This document shows positions 23,368-32,644 of a DNA stretch of 33,017 nt, in pieces. A program made the position numbers and the translations under genes. The stretch comes from Thermoplasmatota archaeon (GTDB lineage Archaea > Thermoplasmatota > Penumbrarchaeia > JASLWR01), in assembly GCA_030740765.1 (NCBI GenBank), contig JASLWR010000031.1:1-33017 (forward strand), given 5' to 3'. Numbering within the stretch: position 1 is the first letter of the stretch; every line of letters starts with the position of its first letter. The notes under the pieces were generated by a model, which worked only from the letters and a program-made list of their open reading frames with translations, made no database searches and was not told where the DNA came from.

Positions 23368-25800
23368 ATGATTACCTGTCCACAATGTCGGGCCCGTTTG
23401 GCGAATCACGCTACACAATGTAGCTATTGCGGTACGAGTTTCGGAGGAAAAGGACCAACCTTGGAAGAACTTTCGGACCCCATTCCGAATCAAGCGCCAA
23501 TACCGGTACCTCCAAGACGTCCCGTCAATCGAGGAACCGGAAAGAAAGGAATCGTCCTATTCTGTCTGTTCCTGGCCCTGTTATTCGTGGCAATATATGT
23601 TCCCTGGTTTGGCGTCCACGAGGTTCACTACGATGTTGGCGACGCTAGCGGTGAGGATGAGAGTGGGTACAGCGGTGATGATGGCTCAGTTGATTCCGAT
23701 AGAGGTTCTGCTGGGGATCGCAATGGTGTGGAAAGCACCTACACCCAATGGGATTTTTACGATCACAGTGGTAAAGGGTACAGCGATGACGAGGATGATG
23801 TGTTCATTACCGAAGATGCTTGGGAGAATTACTACAGTTTGGATAACGGGAGTCTTCAGGCATGGTGGGGAATAATACTGGGAATGATTTTCTCGGTTTA
23901 TATGATCGTTTTCGGTTTTATATGGCCAAAAAAACCTGCAAATCAACGGATTATTTTACTGTTTCGGTCTGTTGGGGGGATTTTCCTCATTACAACCGCT
24001 GCCTTATTAATTGTATCCGCTTCGAAATTTGTAGGCTTATCCATAAGTTTAAGCACTTCAACGAGTGAGTTTGATACATTTTTACTTGTCATCGCACCCT
24101 TGATATTTTTAATATGTGGCATTATCATAGCAAAGATGTCATTCAAATCGATCCATATCCAGTATCAGGAATTGAACGCGACATGCCACATGTCGGGTTC
24201 ACCTCTGAACAGTTTCAGTCATGTTTTCTCTCAACGCTACAATAAAATAAGCAAAGGACTTATAGTGACGGCAATTCTCGCAATATCCTCAATTCATGTA
24301 ATGCCTATTGTTTCAAATGATTTAGAAATGGATGATGAAACCATCGATATCTATTGGTCAACTGCAATGATATTCAATTCCTGGGGTGAATATGATAAGG
24401 ACATGGAGATTGCAATTGACGACCTGTCTCTTGTAGACACCTTTTTATGGCTAATTTTCTGTTTTGCTTGTATTGCGTTATTCGGTTCTTTTATAAACAT
24501 ACCGGTCTTTTCGAGAAAGGCCGGTTCCATCATCGGATTGATATGTAATATATTAGTGATTTTTGTGATCCTCGTAGTATACTTTAAAATATTATTCATT
24601 ATCAATGTAAATGGTGATCATGATGTTAGTGAGTATCATGATTTTTGGGAGAATGCATGGTACGGTTTCAATTATCTGCCGCCCATTATGATAATAATAA
24701 TGATCGTGAGAAGTATTTCTTACTGTAGAAATTCAATAAAGGTTTTTTCCTCTCGTAAATTGAAGGGAAGTATTTCACATGCTCCACCCTATTTTCCACC
24801 CATTTCTGTTCCCGTAACACCACCTTCTGCTTATCCTACCCCTCCCCCACCCACTTCGGGAAATGAATTGTATCAACAAAGATCATCTCCCACGGAGAGG
24901 GTTGGGTTCCAAGGGTCTGGAACCCTGAAATACCTTGAAAAAATTCAGGTAACCACTTCAAGTCCATCAAAAAAAGTTTCCGCCTCAATGGGTAATACCA
25001 TCCCCGAGTATACCATAACTCACAAGCTTGGCAGCGGTGGATTCGCAACGGTTTACCAGGCCGAAGACCATAACGGTTGGTTAGTTGCCATAAAGATGCC
25101 AAAATTCCTCGACGAGACCCTTGATTCCTCTATTTACGACAAGTTCGAATCGGAGGCAAAGATGTGGAATAACCTAAGCCACAAGAATATCGTGGAATTC
25201 CATGAATATGTCCTTGAGCCGTTTCCCTGCCTCGTAATGGAAATAATGGAGGGTGGCAGTCTTAAGAGTTTGATGGATTCTCGGAGATTGACCACACAGG
25301 AAGCTTTGAGTATATTCATTCAACTAGTGGACGCTATATCCTACGCCCACCGCATGGCATCGATCCATCGGGACATTAAACCGGAAAATGTACTTTTCAC
25401 AAGAGACGGTATTCCCAAGCTCACAGACTGGGGAATCGGCAAGCTCATGGCATCGGAATCCACTACAAAGACTGTGGGAGCAAAGGGAACACTGGCCTAC
25501 AGTGCCCCTGAACAGATCAGTAAAAAGAAATACGGGAGCGTTGACTGGAGCACCGATATCTTCCAGATAGGTATAGTAGGTTATGAGATGCTAACCGGCG
25601 AGAACCCGTTCCTGGATGAAGACCCTATCGGCATCATGGGCCGGATAACGAATGAAGAGGTAAAGCCGCCTTCTGAATACAATCCCGAGATACCCCCGCA
25701 GGTGGACACGGTTATACTGAAGGCTCTCGAAAAACGCAAGGAAGACAGGTGGAGAAGCGCAGACGTCATGTATGATAGATTGAGAAGGGCCATGAGTTAA
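23368..25800 (+). CDS. Membrane Ser/Thr protein kinase with zinc ribbon
   Basis: The 810-residue protein begins with a zinc ribbon (C4, C7, C18, C21). A helix at about 61-80, a long acidic loop (85-160) and roughly six to seven further helices up to about residue 455 follow. After a Pro-rich linker comes a complete Hanks-type kinase domain (about 547-805). The glycine loop is GSGGFATVYQ, VAIK carries the ATP-binding Lys, and the catalytic loop is HRDIKPEN (D669, K671, N674). The metal motif is DWG in place of DFG (D687), and APE is present. The domain looks catalytically competent. The acidic extracellular or membrane part would sense a signal. The FHA protein starts 66 bases after its stop. 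Confidence 0.92.
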   Translation: MITCPQCRARLANHATQCSYCGTSFGGKGPTLEELSDPIPNQAPIPVPPRRPVNRGTGKKGIVLFCLFLALLFVAIYVPWFGVHEVHYDVGDASGEDESGYSGDDGSVDSDRGSAGDRNGVESTYTQWDFYDHSGKGYSDDEDDVFITEDAWENYYSLDNGSLQAWWGIILGMIFSVYMIVFGFIWPKKPANQRIILLFRSVGGIFLITTAALLIVSASKFVGLSISLSTSTSEFDTFLLVIAPLIFLICGIIIAKMSFKSIHIQYQELNATCHMSGSPLNSFSHVFSQRYNKISKGLIVTAILAISSIHVMPIVSNDLEMDDETIDIYWSTAMIFNSWGEYDKDMEIAIDDLSLVDTFLWLIFCFACIALFGSFINIPVFSRKAGSIIGLICNILVIFVILVVYFKILFIINVNGDHDVSEYHDFWENAWYGFNYLPPIMIIIMIVRSISYCRNSIKVFSSRKLKGSISHAPPYFPPISVPVTPPSAYPTPPPPTSGNELYQQRSSPTERVGFQGSGTLKYLEKIQVTTSSPSKKVSASMGNTIPEYTITHKLGSGGFATVYQAEDHNGWLVAIKMPKFLDETLDSSIYDKFESEAKMWNNLSHKNIVEFHEYVLEPFPCLVMEIMEGGSLKSLMDSRRLTTQEALSIFIQLVDAISYAHRMASIHRDIKPENVLFTRDGIPKLTDWGIGKLMASESTTKTVGAKGTLAYSAPEQISKKKYGSVDWSTDIFQIGIVGYEMLTGENPFLDEDPIGIMGRITNEEVKPPSEYNPEIPPQVDTVILKALEKRKEDRWRSADVMYDRLRRAMS

Positions 25801-25866
25801 TTATTTATACTAATCCAGCCATTTAATTAATTGAATATTTTGGAAGAACGCATAGGAGGACGATCT

Positions 25867-26973
25867 ATGAGACGGTTCAAAGCAAAGGTGGTTTACCATG
25901 GCCGTGGAAGCGGAACCACCGTCATAGATGTGGATGAATCCGTGACAATCAAGAGAGGGGCTAAGGGCATCATATGCGAAGACGAGGTCAGGGAGCACAT
26001 CCTGAGTGCTTTTGACTTTTCCATGAGCGGCGGGAAAGGCAACACACGGATATTCTGGGAGGGGGACAAGCTTTATCTGCAGGATCTGGGGAGCAGCAAC
26101 GGTACCTTCATCGAGTATGACGAAGTAGAGGAACCCATCAAGGGATGGAAGAAGTCCAAGAGGTCTGTTAGCGAGAAGGTACCCATCAAGAAAACCCGGG
26201 ACATCAGGGTCGCAAGGACGAGATTCACAATAGAGATCGAACCTGTGCAAACCATAATCGAACACACCGGCAGCGGCGACGTTCACCTGACCGAAGTAGC
26301 CGGCGATTTACAGAATATTGAGATCAAGGACAGCGTTATACAACGATCGAATATCGGAACTGTCACCAAGGGTATGGACGAGGACTCTTTCAAGGAAGGA
26401 CTTGAGTGGCTGGATGACCGGAATCAGGGACGAACGGACGAGGTGTTGAAGGGTCAACTGGAATTGAAGGGCATGACCCGTGATCTTCATATGAAGATGG
26501 AGATGAGGTTTAACGAAGTATCCAAGGAGCTTCCCTGTCCCACGAAGATCGAAAAGAAGAAATTGTCTGTTCACCTCATATACGATTGTTCCTCATGTGG
26601 TAGTAATATCGGTACGGTTAAGGATAAGAAATGGAAAAAATGGCTGATGCTGGGTGTGACCGGTGCGATGCTCGGGTTGGGCGCCGCGACATTCGGTGTG
26701 AGCCGTGTTAGCAAAATGGTCATGGGGGATGGTGGTATCAAGGGAGCCAAAAGGTTGTTCGAGGAGTTCACTGGAAAACCCTTAGATGAGATACCTGCAG
26801 AGAAATTCCTGCTCACCAATGAGGAGAAAGACAAGATGCTCATGGAGCTTAGGAATGCTGGGATAATGCAGAAGATCAATTACTGCCCTGCCTGCAATAA
26901 CTGGGTATGTCCGGATTGTTTTGACTCTGACGAGATGATGTGCTGCCAGGATTCGCAATCTACCGCATTTTAA
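25867..26973 (+). CDS. FHA-domain protein with C-terminal zinc ribbon
   Basis: The 368-residue protein starts at ATG 25867, set by the strong AGGAGGA at 25854-25860. An FHA-like domain occupies residues about 10-130 with the signature DLGSSNGTFI (GSSNGT at 75-80). The usual Ser-x-x-His phosphothreonine-loop is not clear here; SMSGGKGNTRIFW occupies that place. A central region (about 150-215) is helical. A CSSCGSNIG motif, a hydrophobic helix-like stretch (about 256-280) and a final cysteine cluster (CPACNNWVCPDCF...CC) follow. FHA domains bind phosphothreonine, and the kinase gene lies 66 bases upstream in the same direction, so it is a likely kinase partner or substrate. Confidence 0.85.
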   Translation: MRRFKAKVVYHGRGSGTTVIDVDESVTIKRGAKGIICEDEVREHILSAFDFSMSGGKGNTRIFWEGDKLYLQDLGSSNGTFIEYDEVEEPIKGWKKSKRSVSEKVPIKKTRDIRVARTRFTIEIEPVQTIIEHTGSGDVHLTEVAGDLQNIEIKDSVIQRSNIGTVTKGMDEDSFKEGLEWLDDRNQGRTDEVLKGQLELKGMTRDLHMKMEMRFNEVSKELPCPTKIEKKKLSVHLIYDCSSCGSNIGTVKDKKWKKWLMLGVTGAMLGLGAATFGVSRVSKMVMGDGGIKGAKRLFEEFTGKPLDEIPAEKFLLTNEEKDKMLMELRNAGIMQKINYCPACNNWVCPDCFDSDEMMCCQDSQSTAF

Positions 26974-27022
26974 TCCCGCACCTCAATTTTTTCCGTCCTT
27001 TTCCCCTGTCCACTGCCCGTCC

Positions 27023-27062
27023 GGTTCCGGGAACCCGTAAACCGTAAACCGTAAACCGTAAA
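27023..27062. repeat. Palindrome plus (CCGTAAA)x4 tandem repeat
   Basis: GGTTCC-G-GGAACC (27023-27035) is followed by four perfect copies of the 7-base CCGTAAA unit at 27035-27062. They lie between the FHA and PHP genes, just before the PHP leader. Simple repeats of this kind are prone to slippage. Confidence 0.7.
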
Positions 27063-27101
27063 CTATCAATACCTAATTGTTTAAAATAATGTCGGTATAC
27101 A

Positions 27102-27788
27102 ATGAACTACGCTGAACTGCATTGTCATACTCGCCATTCAAACCGGAATGGGGTGATCGAATGCCTTTCCACAGCTGAAGAATTGTTGATGGAGGCTGCA
27201 AAGATCGGCCTCAGTGCAATAGCCATAACGGATCATAATACCATGAAGGGGTATTTCGAGGCCAGTGAACTTGCCGAAAAATTTAATCTGACTGTTATTC
27301 CTGCCGAAGAGTTCGATACCGATGGAAAGGGACAGATACTCGGGTATGGGATACCAGAAGGTATCGAACCATTCAGACCTGCCGAGGATATTATTGGCGA
27401 TATACATGAATATGGCGGCGTGGCGGTGGTGGCTCATCCCTTCGACGTTGTGAGAGGTATGGAGGACATTGGTCGGATCGCGGGTTTGGCAGACGGTATC
27501 GAAATTTTAAACCATGGTGCTTTCGGTAATAATAGAGCGGATGAGTTTGCAAGGGACAAAAATATAATATTAAAAACGGCCGGTTCGGATGCTCATCACC
27601 GTCGGATCGTAGGTTCGGTGGTCACTGTATTCCCGGATAAATGTGTTACAGCAGAAGATTATCTACATCAACTTGAAAAGGGTCATCTTGGAATTAAGGT
27701 CAGGAGGAACTACTGTTTTTCTCTTATCATGGGATTGTCTAATATAATCCTTACGAGAATGGTTTGGCTCCTCCGTGAGAAGCAATAA
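27102..27788 (+). CDS. PHP-domain phosphoesterase
   Basis: The 228-residue protein has the PHP metal-binding set: ELHCHTRHS (H7, H9), TDHN (D44, H45), the Glu in PAEEF, VVAHPFD, and GSDAHH near the C-terminus. PHP enzymes hydrolyse phosphoesters using two or three metals; members of this size include nucleoside 3',5'-phosphatases and other phosphatases. The C-terminal 30 residues are hydrophobic (LIMGLSNIILTRMVWLL) and might bind a membrane. The substrate is not evident. Shine-Dalgarno is weak. Confidence 0.85.
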   Translation: MNYAELHCHTRHSNRNGVIECLSTAEELLMEAAKIGLSAIAITDHNTMKGYFEASELAEKFNLTVIPAEEFDTDGKGQILGYGIPEGIEPFRPAEDIIGDIHEYGGVAVVAHPFDVVRGMEDIGRIAGLADGIEILNHGAFGNNRADEFARDKNIILKTAGSDAHHRRIVGSVVTVFPDKCVTAEDYLHQLEKGHLGIKVRRNYCFSLIMGLSNIILTRMVWLLREKQ

Positions 27789-27907
27789 AATTACCACGGA
27801 CCATCTTCGAAGCAAAAAGTATATTAAAGATTGTTCAAATTCCAGATTTTAATTACTATCTCATATAACATTTAACTATTCTTCTGGATTCAGATAGAGG
27901 GAATAAT

Positions 27908-28615
27908 ATGATACGCAATACGATCCCTGGATTGAACAAGATATTCGAAAACGACATCTACCCTGGCTCCATTGTGCTGGTCACTGGGACGCCTGGAACC
28001 CTGAAATCAGGTCTGACCTTCAATATCATGTCCGAGCATCTCAAGGGAAGGGACGAGAGTGGGATATATTTCACTCTGGAGGAGACCGAAGAATCACACA
28101 CTAGGAACATGAGGTCTCTAGGTCTGGACCTTCCTAAAAATCTCACAATCGTAGATTACACTCACATCAGGAGAAGAATTAAGGAAGGCTCGAAGAAGAT
28201 CAACATTATCGAGACGATCGAGTCTGCCATAAAGTATTTCCATGAGGAGATTAACGGAAAGTATACCTGTTTCGTTCTGGATTCACTTGGCGCCCTCTAT
28301 TCTCTGTATGAGGATGACCCGGATAAGATGAACGGGGAAATATATTATTTTTTCGAGATGTTGCGGGACATGCAGATGACCGCTTTCATTATTATGGAAA
28401 GATCGCGTTTCGGAATCGATGCCCTAGCATTTGGCGGTCACGAAAGCTTTCTTGCTGATGGTATCATCGAGATGGGTACCATAGAAGCCCACCAGGATAT
28501 TAATATATATATGCAGGTTGTGAAGATGAGGGGCTGCGCTCACTCAAGAAAAAAGTTTTTAATTGAGGTAGGGGAGAGAGGTTTGTCCATACTGGGTCCG
28601 GCTATGGGTGATTGA
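27908..28615 (+). CDS. KaiC/RadA-like single-domain ATPase
   Basis: The 235-residue protein is a RecA-fold ATPase: Walker A GTPGTLKSG (G27-S34), FTLEETEES after the next strand (catalytic Glu), and Walker B-like CFVLDSLGAL. The C-terminal VVKMRGCAHSRKKFLIEV is typical of the archaeal KaiC-like family. These proteins are often linked to signalling or motility rather than to clocks; the partner is unknown. Shine-Dalgarno GAGGG precedes the ATG. It is convergent with the PhoU-TrkA_C genes. Confidence 0.85.
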   Translation: MIRNTIPGLNKIFENDIYPGSIVLVTGTPGTLKSGLTFNIMSEHLKGRDESGIYFTLEETEESHTRNMRSLGLDLPKNLTIVDYTHIRRRIKEGSKKINIIETIESAIKYFHEEINGKYTCFVLDSLGALYSLYEDDPDKMNGEIYYFFEMLRDMQMTAFIIMERSRFGIDALAFGGHESFLADGIIEMGTIEAHQDINIYMQVVKMRGCAHSRKKFLIEVGERGLSILGPAMGD

Positions 28616-28622
28616 TTATCCA

Positions 28623-29192
28623 CTAGAGTTCCCTTATCTTCCCCTTGGCCAGTTTCTTGAATTTCTTTTTCCCTGCAGGGGGACCTCTAGCGATTAATAT
28701 GTCACCTTCTTTCATCACAGTGGTCTCATCAGGGCCGAACTTCCATTTTCGGTCCCGCCGAATGGCAACTATCCACATTCCGATCTCCGCTGCCACGCCC
28801 ACGCTCCCTATGGTCTTGTCGCAGAATATGGAATCAGGTCTTATCTTAACCTTGAAAATGGCCGAATCCGAGTCTTCGATGCTCATCTTGACCACCGGGT
28901 GTGGTTCGATGTCCCGAAGGACCACGTCGGCAATTTCCATGGCACTGTCTGCAATAGCCTCGATACTCGTGGACAAACGTATCAGGAACATGGCCATATC
29001 CATATTCTCCTTGGACAAAGTGGTGAGAGCGTATCTCACGATCTTCTGGTATAGTGCGTCAATGTATTTTTCGAGATTGTATACCTCTTCAGCGATCTCC
29101 TTGTCATTGAAGAGAAGAGCGGAATAAGAAAGATCGACCATAAGTTCCGAAGTGTCCTTCATCTTTAAAAGCTTCCCGAAGGTCTTGTTCAT
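28623..29192 (-). CDS. PhoU/TrkA_C-domain regulator 2
   Basis: The 189-residue protein has an N-terminal PhoU-like helical domain (MKDTSELMVDLSYSALLFND, LSTSIEAIADSAMEIADVV) and a C-terminal TrkA_C/RCK_C-like domain (GSVGVAAEIGMWIVAIRRDR, VMKEGDILIARG). The start is ATG 29192, with GGAGGTGA just upstream; the ATGA overlap with the preceding gene shows tight coupling. It is the last gene of the MgtE operon and probably forms, with its paralogue, a cytoplasmic gate or ligand sensor for the membrane subunits. The ligand may be a metal or nucleotide (family inference). Confidence 0.87.
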   Translation of the reverse strand: MNKTFGKLLKMKDTSELMVDLSYSALLFNDKEIAEEVYNLEKYIDALYQKIVRYALTTLSKENMDMAMFLIRLSTSIEAIADSAMEIADVVLRDIEPHPVVKMSIEDSDSAIFKVKIRPDSIFCDKTIGSVGVAAEIGMWIVAIRRDRKWKFGPDETTVMKEGDILIARGPPAGKKKFKKLAKGKIREL

Positions 29193-29839
29193 TCTTTCAC
29201 CTCCCGCTTGTAAGTATCCCAATCCATCTGGCCGGACGCGTAGAGTTTCAGTTCAATTATACCGTCGTGCACGCCCCTAACTATAAGAATATCTCCTTCG
29301 AAAAGACGAACATTACCCTTTATAAGATATCGCCAGAAACCCTTTCTCTTGATGGCGATTATTCGGGTTCCCGTTATCGCCTCCACCCCCAGGACACCGA
29401 CCTTCTTCCCGGCCATTGAAGACCCAGGAAGTATAGTGACCCTTTCGATTTTCTCATCGGCTTCCTTGAGAACGAATGGTAACAGCAGTCTATACTTGCT
29501 CTTGCTTCCCACTATGGATGCGATATCCCCTGCAGCGTTGCTGATGCCCTCCGCAGCCGAGGCAACTTGAAGTATCCCGGACAACTGTTCAGCATCCTGT
29601 TTGGACCTCGCCGCAAGCATAGCAGTCATTCGGATGTGATAGAGATACTCGTCCATGTTAAGCTCCAGTTGTTCAACCTCTTCCTTCATCTCCCTGCTAT
29701 CGAATATCAATGCCGAATAGGCAAGGTCGATGATATGCTCGGATATGTCCTTCATTTCCGTCAGAAGTTTCCTGACACTGGTCGGTTTGTACTCGATCTC
29801 TCTGAACTCGAGTTTTTTTCTTCTTCCTCTTCGTTTCAT
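29189..29839 (-). CDS. PhoU/TrkA_C-domain regulator 1
   Basis: About 216 residues from ATG 29839 (residues beginning MKRRGRRKKLEF), chosen because GGAAGGAAG lies just upstream; an earlier ATG at 29878 would overlap the MgtE gene by 11 bases. It has the same layout as its neighbour: PhoU-like helices (MKDISEHIIDLAYSALIFDS) and a TrkA_C-like domain (GVEAITGTRIIAIKRKGFWRY, LFEGDILIVRG). The N-terminal 12 residues are strongly basic, unlike the paralogue. The two share clear local similarity and are likely an ancient duplication. Confidence 0.87.
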   Translation of the reverse strand: MKRRGRRKKLEFREIEYKPTSVRKLLTEMKDISEHIIDLAYSALIFDSREMKEEVEQLELNMDEYLYHIRMTAMLAARSKQDAEQLSGILQVASAAEGISNAAGDIASIVGSKSKYRLLLPFVLKEADEKIERVTILPGSSMAGKKVGVLGVEAITGTRIIAIKRKGFWRYLIKGNVRLFEGDILIVRGVHDGIIELKLYASGQMDWDTYKREVKE

Positions 29840-29867
29840 GGATCTTCCTTCCATTCGTTCGAATGAT

Positions 29868-30431
29868 CTATATTCCAATTAGTAATGTCATTACCATTAT
29901 TGAAGTAATTCCAATAAAATCACCCACACTAGTTACGATGGGAGTGACTATGTTATCGGGATCCAAACCCTTCCTGTAGGTATAGAGTGCGCTGGCAACG
30001 CAGATGAAACACAGTACCGTAATGAGAATTGCGCCTGAAGCTAGAAAGATTATCAATAATCTCCAGATGGATATATCGGTCTCAAAGTGCATAATACGTG
30101 TGATCACGAATATGATGATTCCCATAATTAAGAATACCGAACCTCCGAGAACCAGGGAAAGAAGCAGATTCTTTCTGAGGTTCCTATCCTTCAATTTCGG
30201 TTCTATGTAACCCACGTGCAGCCCCGATGTAATTCTTGCACCCAGTATGGAGCCGATATTACCTCCCACGCCGTTGACCACGGGAATTAGCATAAGGACG
30301 CTTGACATCCCAAGGATCTTCTCGCTGGTGTTCAGGAATTGGCCTGCAATTATCTCGAGAAGCACCAGAAGCATCAACAACGGCAGGCTCTGCCTTACAA
30401 TTTTTCCTGCTGTATAGAACGTGCCGCTCAC
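29868..30431 (-). CDS. MgtE-type divalent-cation transporter membrane domain, half A
   Basis: The 187-residue protein is the isolated membrane part of an MgtE transporter. It has about five helices, VVNGVGGNIGSILGARITSGLH (pore region) and KGLDPDNIVTPIVTSVGD (the conserved acidic cation site). The N-terminal and CBS gating domains of bacterial MgtE are absent. The GTG start overlaps the previous gene's TGA by four bases (GTGA). It probably heterodimerises with half B to conduct magnesium or another divalent cation. Confidence 0.9.
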   Translation of the reverse strand: MSGTFYTAGKIVRQSLPLLMLLVLLEIIAGQFLNTSEKILGMSSVLMLIPVVNGVGGNIGSILGARITSGLHVGYIEPKLKDRNLRKNLLLSLVLGGSVFLIMGIIIFVITRIMHFETDISIWRLLIIFLASGAILITVLCFICVASALYTYRKGLDPDNIVTPIVTSVGDFIGITSIMVMTLLIGI

Positions 30432-31018
30432 AGACCCACCCCCACAGCGTCCAGTACGTAGATCGCAGCACCGGAAATAGCGAAAATACCCAGTAACGCA
30501 ATAAAATCTCCCAGCGTGGCCAGCGTCGGCCCCGTGATATTATCCGGATCGAGCCCTTTCTTGAAAGCGACGTAGACAATGCATACGGTAAAAGCGATCA
30601 GAACGATGCTTGTTATGAAGGTGGCTACGATAGAAATTATCATGATTGCAAGAAAATTCGGCGAAGGGACCACACCTGTCAATGACAGGAGGTAGGAACT
30701 CAGCGATGCGAATACCCCCGTGATGAAGGACATCAGAACTGCCAGTATCATTGTCCCTTTGACGTTCTCGGCCATTTCTTTATTAAATATCTTTTCAGGG
30801 GTGATGAGACCCATGTGTACGGCGCTCCCCAGTCGCGATCCCATGGTGGTAAAAATATTGCCTTTCATGCCGATTATCGCCGGGATAAGTACAATGAGAC
30901 CTGGAACATCTCTTAGTGATTCAGTCATGTTGCCGAGGACCGTCCCCGCCAATATTCCACCGATGCCGCATAGAATCAGGACCACAAAACTTTGTCTGAA
31001 CATGGCCCAGAATTTCAC
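30428..31018 (-). CDS. MgtE-type divalent-cation transporter membrane domain, half B
   Basis: The 196-residue protein has five helices, the pore-like LIPAIIGMKGNIFTTMGSRL and KGLDPDNITGPTLATLGD. It is a paralogue of half A and also lacks cytosolic gating domains. MgtE channels are dimers of one chain; two different half-size chains next to each other suggest a heterodimer. GTG 31018 follows a GTGATG-type Shine-Dalgarno. It is 29 bases after purB and four bases overlapping with half A. Confidence 0.9.
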   Translation of the reverse strand: MKFWAMFRQSFVVLILCGIGGILAGTVLGNMTESLRDVPGLIVLIPAIIGMKGNIFTTMGSRLGSAVHMGLITPEKIFNKEMAENVKGTMILAVLMSFITGVFASLSSYLLSLTGVVPSPNFLAIMIISIVATFITSIVLIAFTVCIVYVAFKKGLDPDNITGPTLATLGDFIALLGIFAISGAAIYVLDAVGVGL

Positions 31019-31047
31019 AGCGCATCACACTTCCTTTCATTGTTAAC

Positions 31048-32394
31048 CTACCGTTCCTGCATAGGTCCGATATATTTTGCGATCTTTTTCCGTATATGGC
31101 CAAGATACGATCCGGGATCCAGTACCTCCGAGAGCTCACTTTCACTAAATAATTCCAATATCTCTCTGTTCCGAGCTAGCCCATCGCGAAGGTGGATACT
31201 TTCATTTCGGCACTCCAAGGATATTTTTCGTATGATCTCATGAGCATGTTCGCGTGAGACGCCCTTCCTCGCCATAGCCATCATCACCGATTCGGCCATG
31301 CAAAGTCCTCGGCTTATCTCGATGTTATCGCTCATGATTTCCACATTCACGGAAAGCCCCGCTATAACGCTGGTCATCTTCCCGAGAATGTCGTCGAGAA
31401 GCACGTATGAATGCGGTATCAGGAATCGTTCCGCCGAAGAGTTCGCAAGGTCTCTCTCGTGCCACAGGATGGCATTTTCCATTGTGGGGATCACCATGGA
31501 ACGGATGATCCTTGCCAGGCCGCAAACGTTCTCGCAGGTAATAGGATTAACCTTCTGGGCCATTGTGGATGAACCCACCTGCCCGGCCGTGTCGAAATGC
31601 TCTCGTATCTCATTTATCTCGGTCCTCTGAAGATTTCTGATCTCGGTTGCGATCTTTTCAAGAGTGGTGGCCAGGTTCGCCATGAACCCCACGAGCTCCA
31701 CATAGCGATCCCGTTGGACGATCTGTGTGCTTATTTCTTCAGTTCCGATCCCGAGTATCTCCATTGTCCTTTTTTCGAGCTCGATGGAATTATCTCCGAA
31801 TGCCGCCCCGGTCCCTACGGCGCCGGACATCTTGCCCACTTCCACCCGGGGTCTCAGTTCCAGAAAGCGTGTATGATGCCGCTTCATCTCCATTGCCCAC
31901 ACCCCAACCTTGAATCCGAAGGTCATTGGTATGGCGTGTTGTCCGTGTGTTCTGCCAATACAGATCGTATCCTCGGTTCTCAGGGCGAGCTCAGAGAGTG
32001 CTTGAGTAATCTCTATTACACGGCGCAAAATTATGATATTTGCATCCCTTATCTGGAGTGCGGTGGCACTGTCAAGTATATCCGAGGAGGTGGCTCCGAG
32101 GTGAATATAGCCTGAGCTTGGTTCCCCAACAGCCTCCGAGAGCGCGAGAACCAGTGCCATGATGTCGTGTTTTGTTCTCCCCTCAATTTCATTGACCCTG
32201 GCTGGCGAAACATGTCTGACCGATGCCTTCTCGTTAATTGCATTCCCATATCCCTGCGGTATGTGAGAAAACTCTTCGTGAGCAAGTGCAAGCGCACCCT
32301 CTATCCGGAGAAGATAATCGATCCTGGCGTCTTCCGAAAATATTGCTTTCATCTCCGGGGTTCCGTATCGATAATCCAACGGGCATACTGGCAT
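31048..32394 (-). CDS. purB: Adenylosuccinate lyase
   Basis: The 448-residue protein has the fumarase/aspartase superfamily signature GSSTMAQKVNP (flexible loop with catalytic Ser) and GRTHGQHAIP (catalytic His region). The N-terminus PLDYRYGTPEMKAIFSEDARI is typical of PurB. It releases fumarate from SAICAR and adenylosuccinate in purine synthesis. Length is normal. The signature has Ala in place of the usual Pro (MAQK for MPxK). GGAAGGGATAAG precedes ATG 32394, and a TATA-like block lies on the minus strand near 32500. It is the first gene of the five-gene operon with the MgtE halves and PhoU/TrkA_C genes. Confidence 0.96.
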   Translation of the reverse strand: MPVCPLDYRYGTPEMKAIFSEDARIDYLLRIEGALALAHEEFSHIPQGYGNAINEKASVRHVSPARVNEIEGRTKHDIMALVLALSEAVGEPSSGYIHLGATSSDILDSATALQIRDANIIILRRVIEITQALSELALRTEDTICIGRTHGQHAIPMTFGFKVGVWAMEMKRHHTRFLELRPRVEVGKMSGAVGTGAAFGDNSIELEKRTMEILGIGTEEISTQIVQRDRYVELVGFMANLATTLEKIATEIRNLQRTEINEIREHFDTAGQVGSSTMAQKVNPITCENVCGLARIIRSMVIPTMENAILWHERDLANSSAERFLIPHSYVLLDDILGKMTSVIAGLSVNVEIMSDNIEISRGLCMAESVMMAMARKGVSREHAHEIIRKISLECRNESIHLRDGLARNREILELFSESELSEVLDPGSYLGHIRKKIAKYIGPMQER

Positions 32395-32644
32395 CTTATC
32401 CCTTCCTAATTGGGTTTTACTCCGAGATTATAGACGTCATTGAGATTCATATGAGTCTTCCCAACATTTGAGTAATTTGATAACTTTTGGATATAACCAT
32501 TGCTATATATACATTTGTTGAGGGTTTCGTAAGGTTCCGAGATTAATAATATTTAGATAACTCAATTTAAAACTATTAGAAATGTATTTATATTACTAAA
32601 CACATTTCTTAGTTGTACTTGGATATGTGAGAATTGGAGAAAGG
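32395..32644. other. AT-rich intergenic region upstream of purB
   Basis: It contains the purB ribosome site (about 32400-32412) and a minus-strand TATA-like TATATATAGC near 32501-32510. Nothing else recognisable, apart from the TATA-like block used by the small plus-strand frame. Confidence 0.4.
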
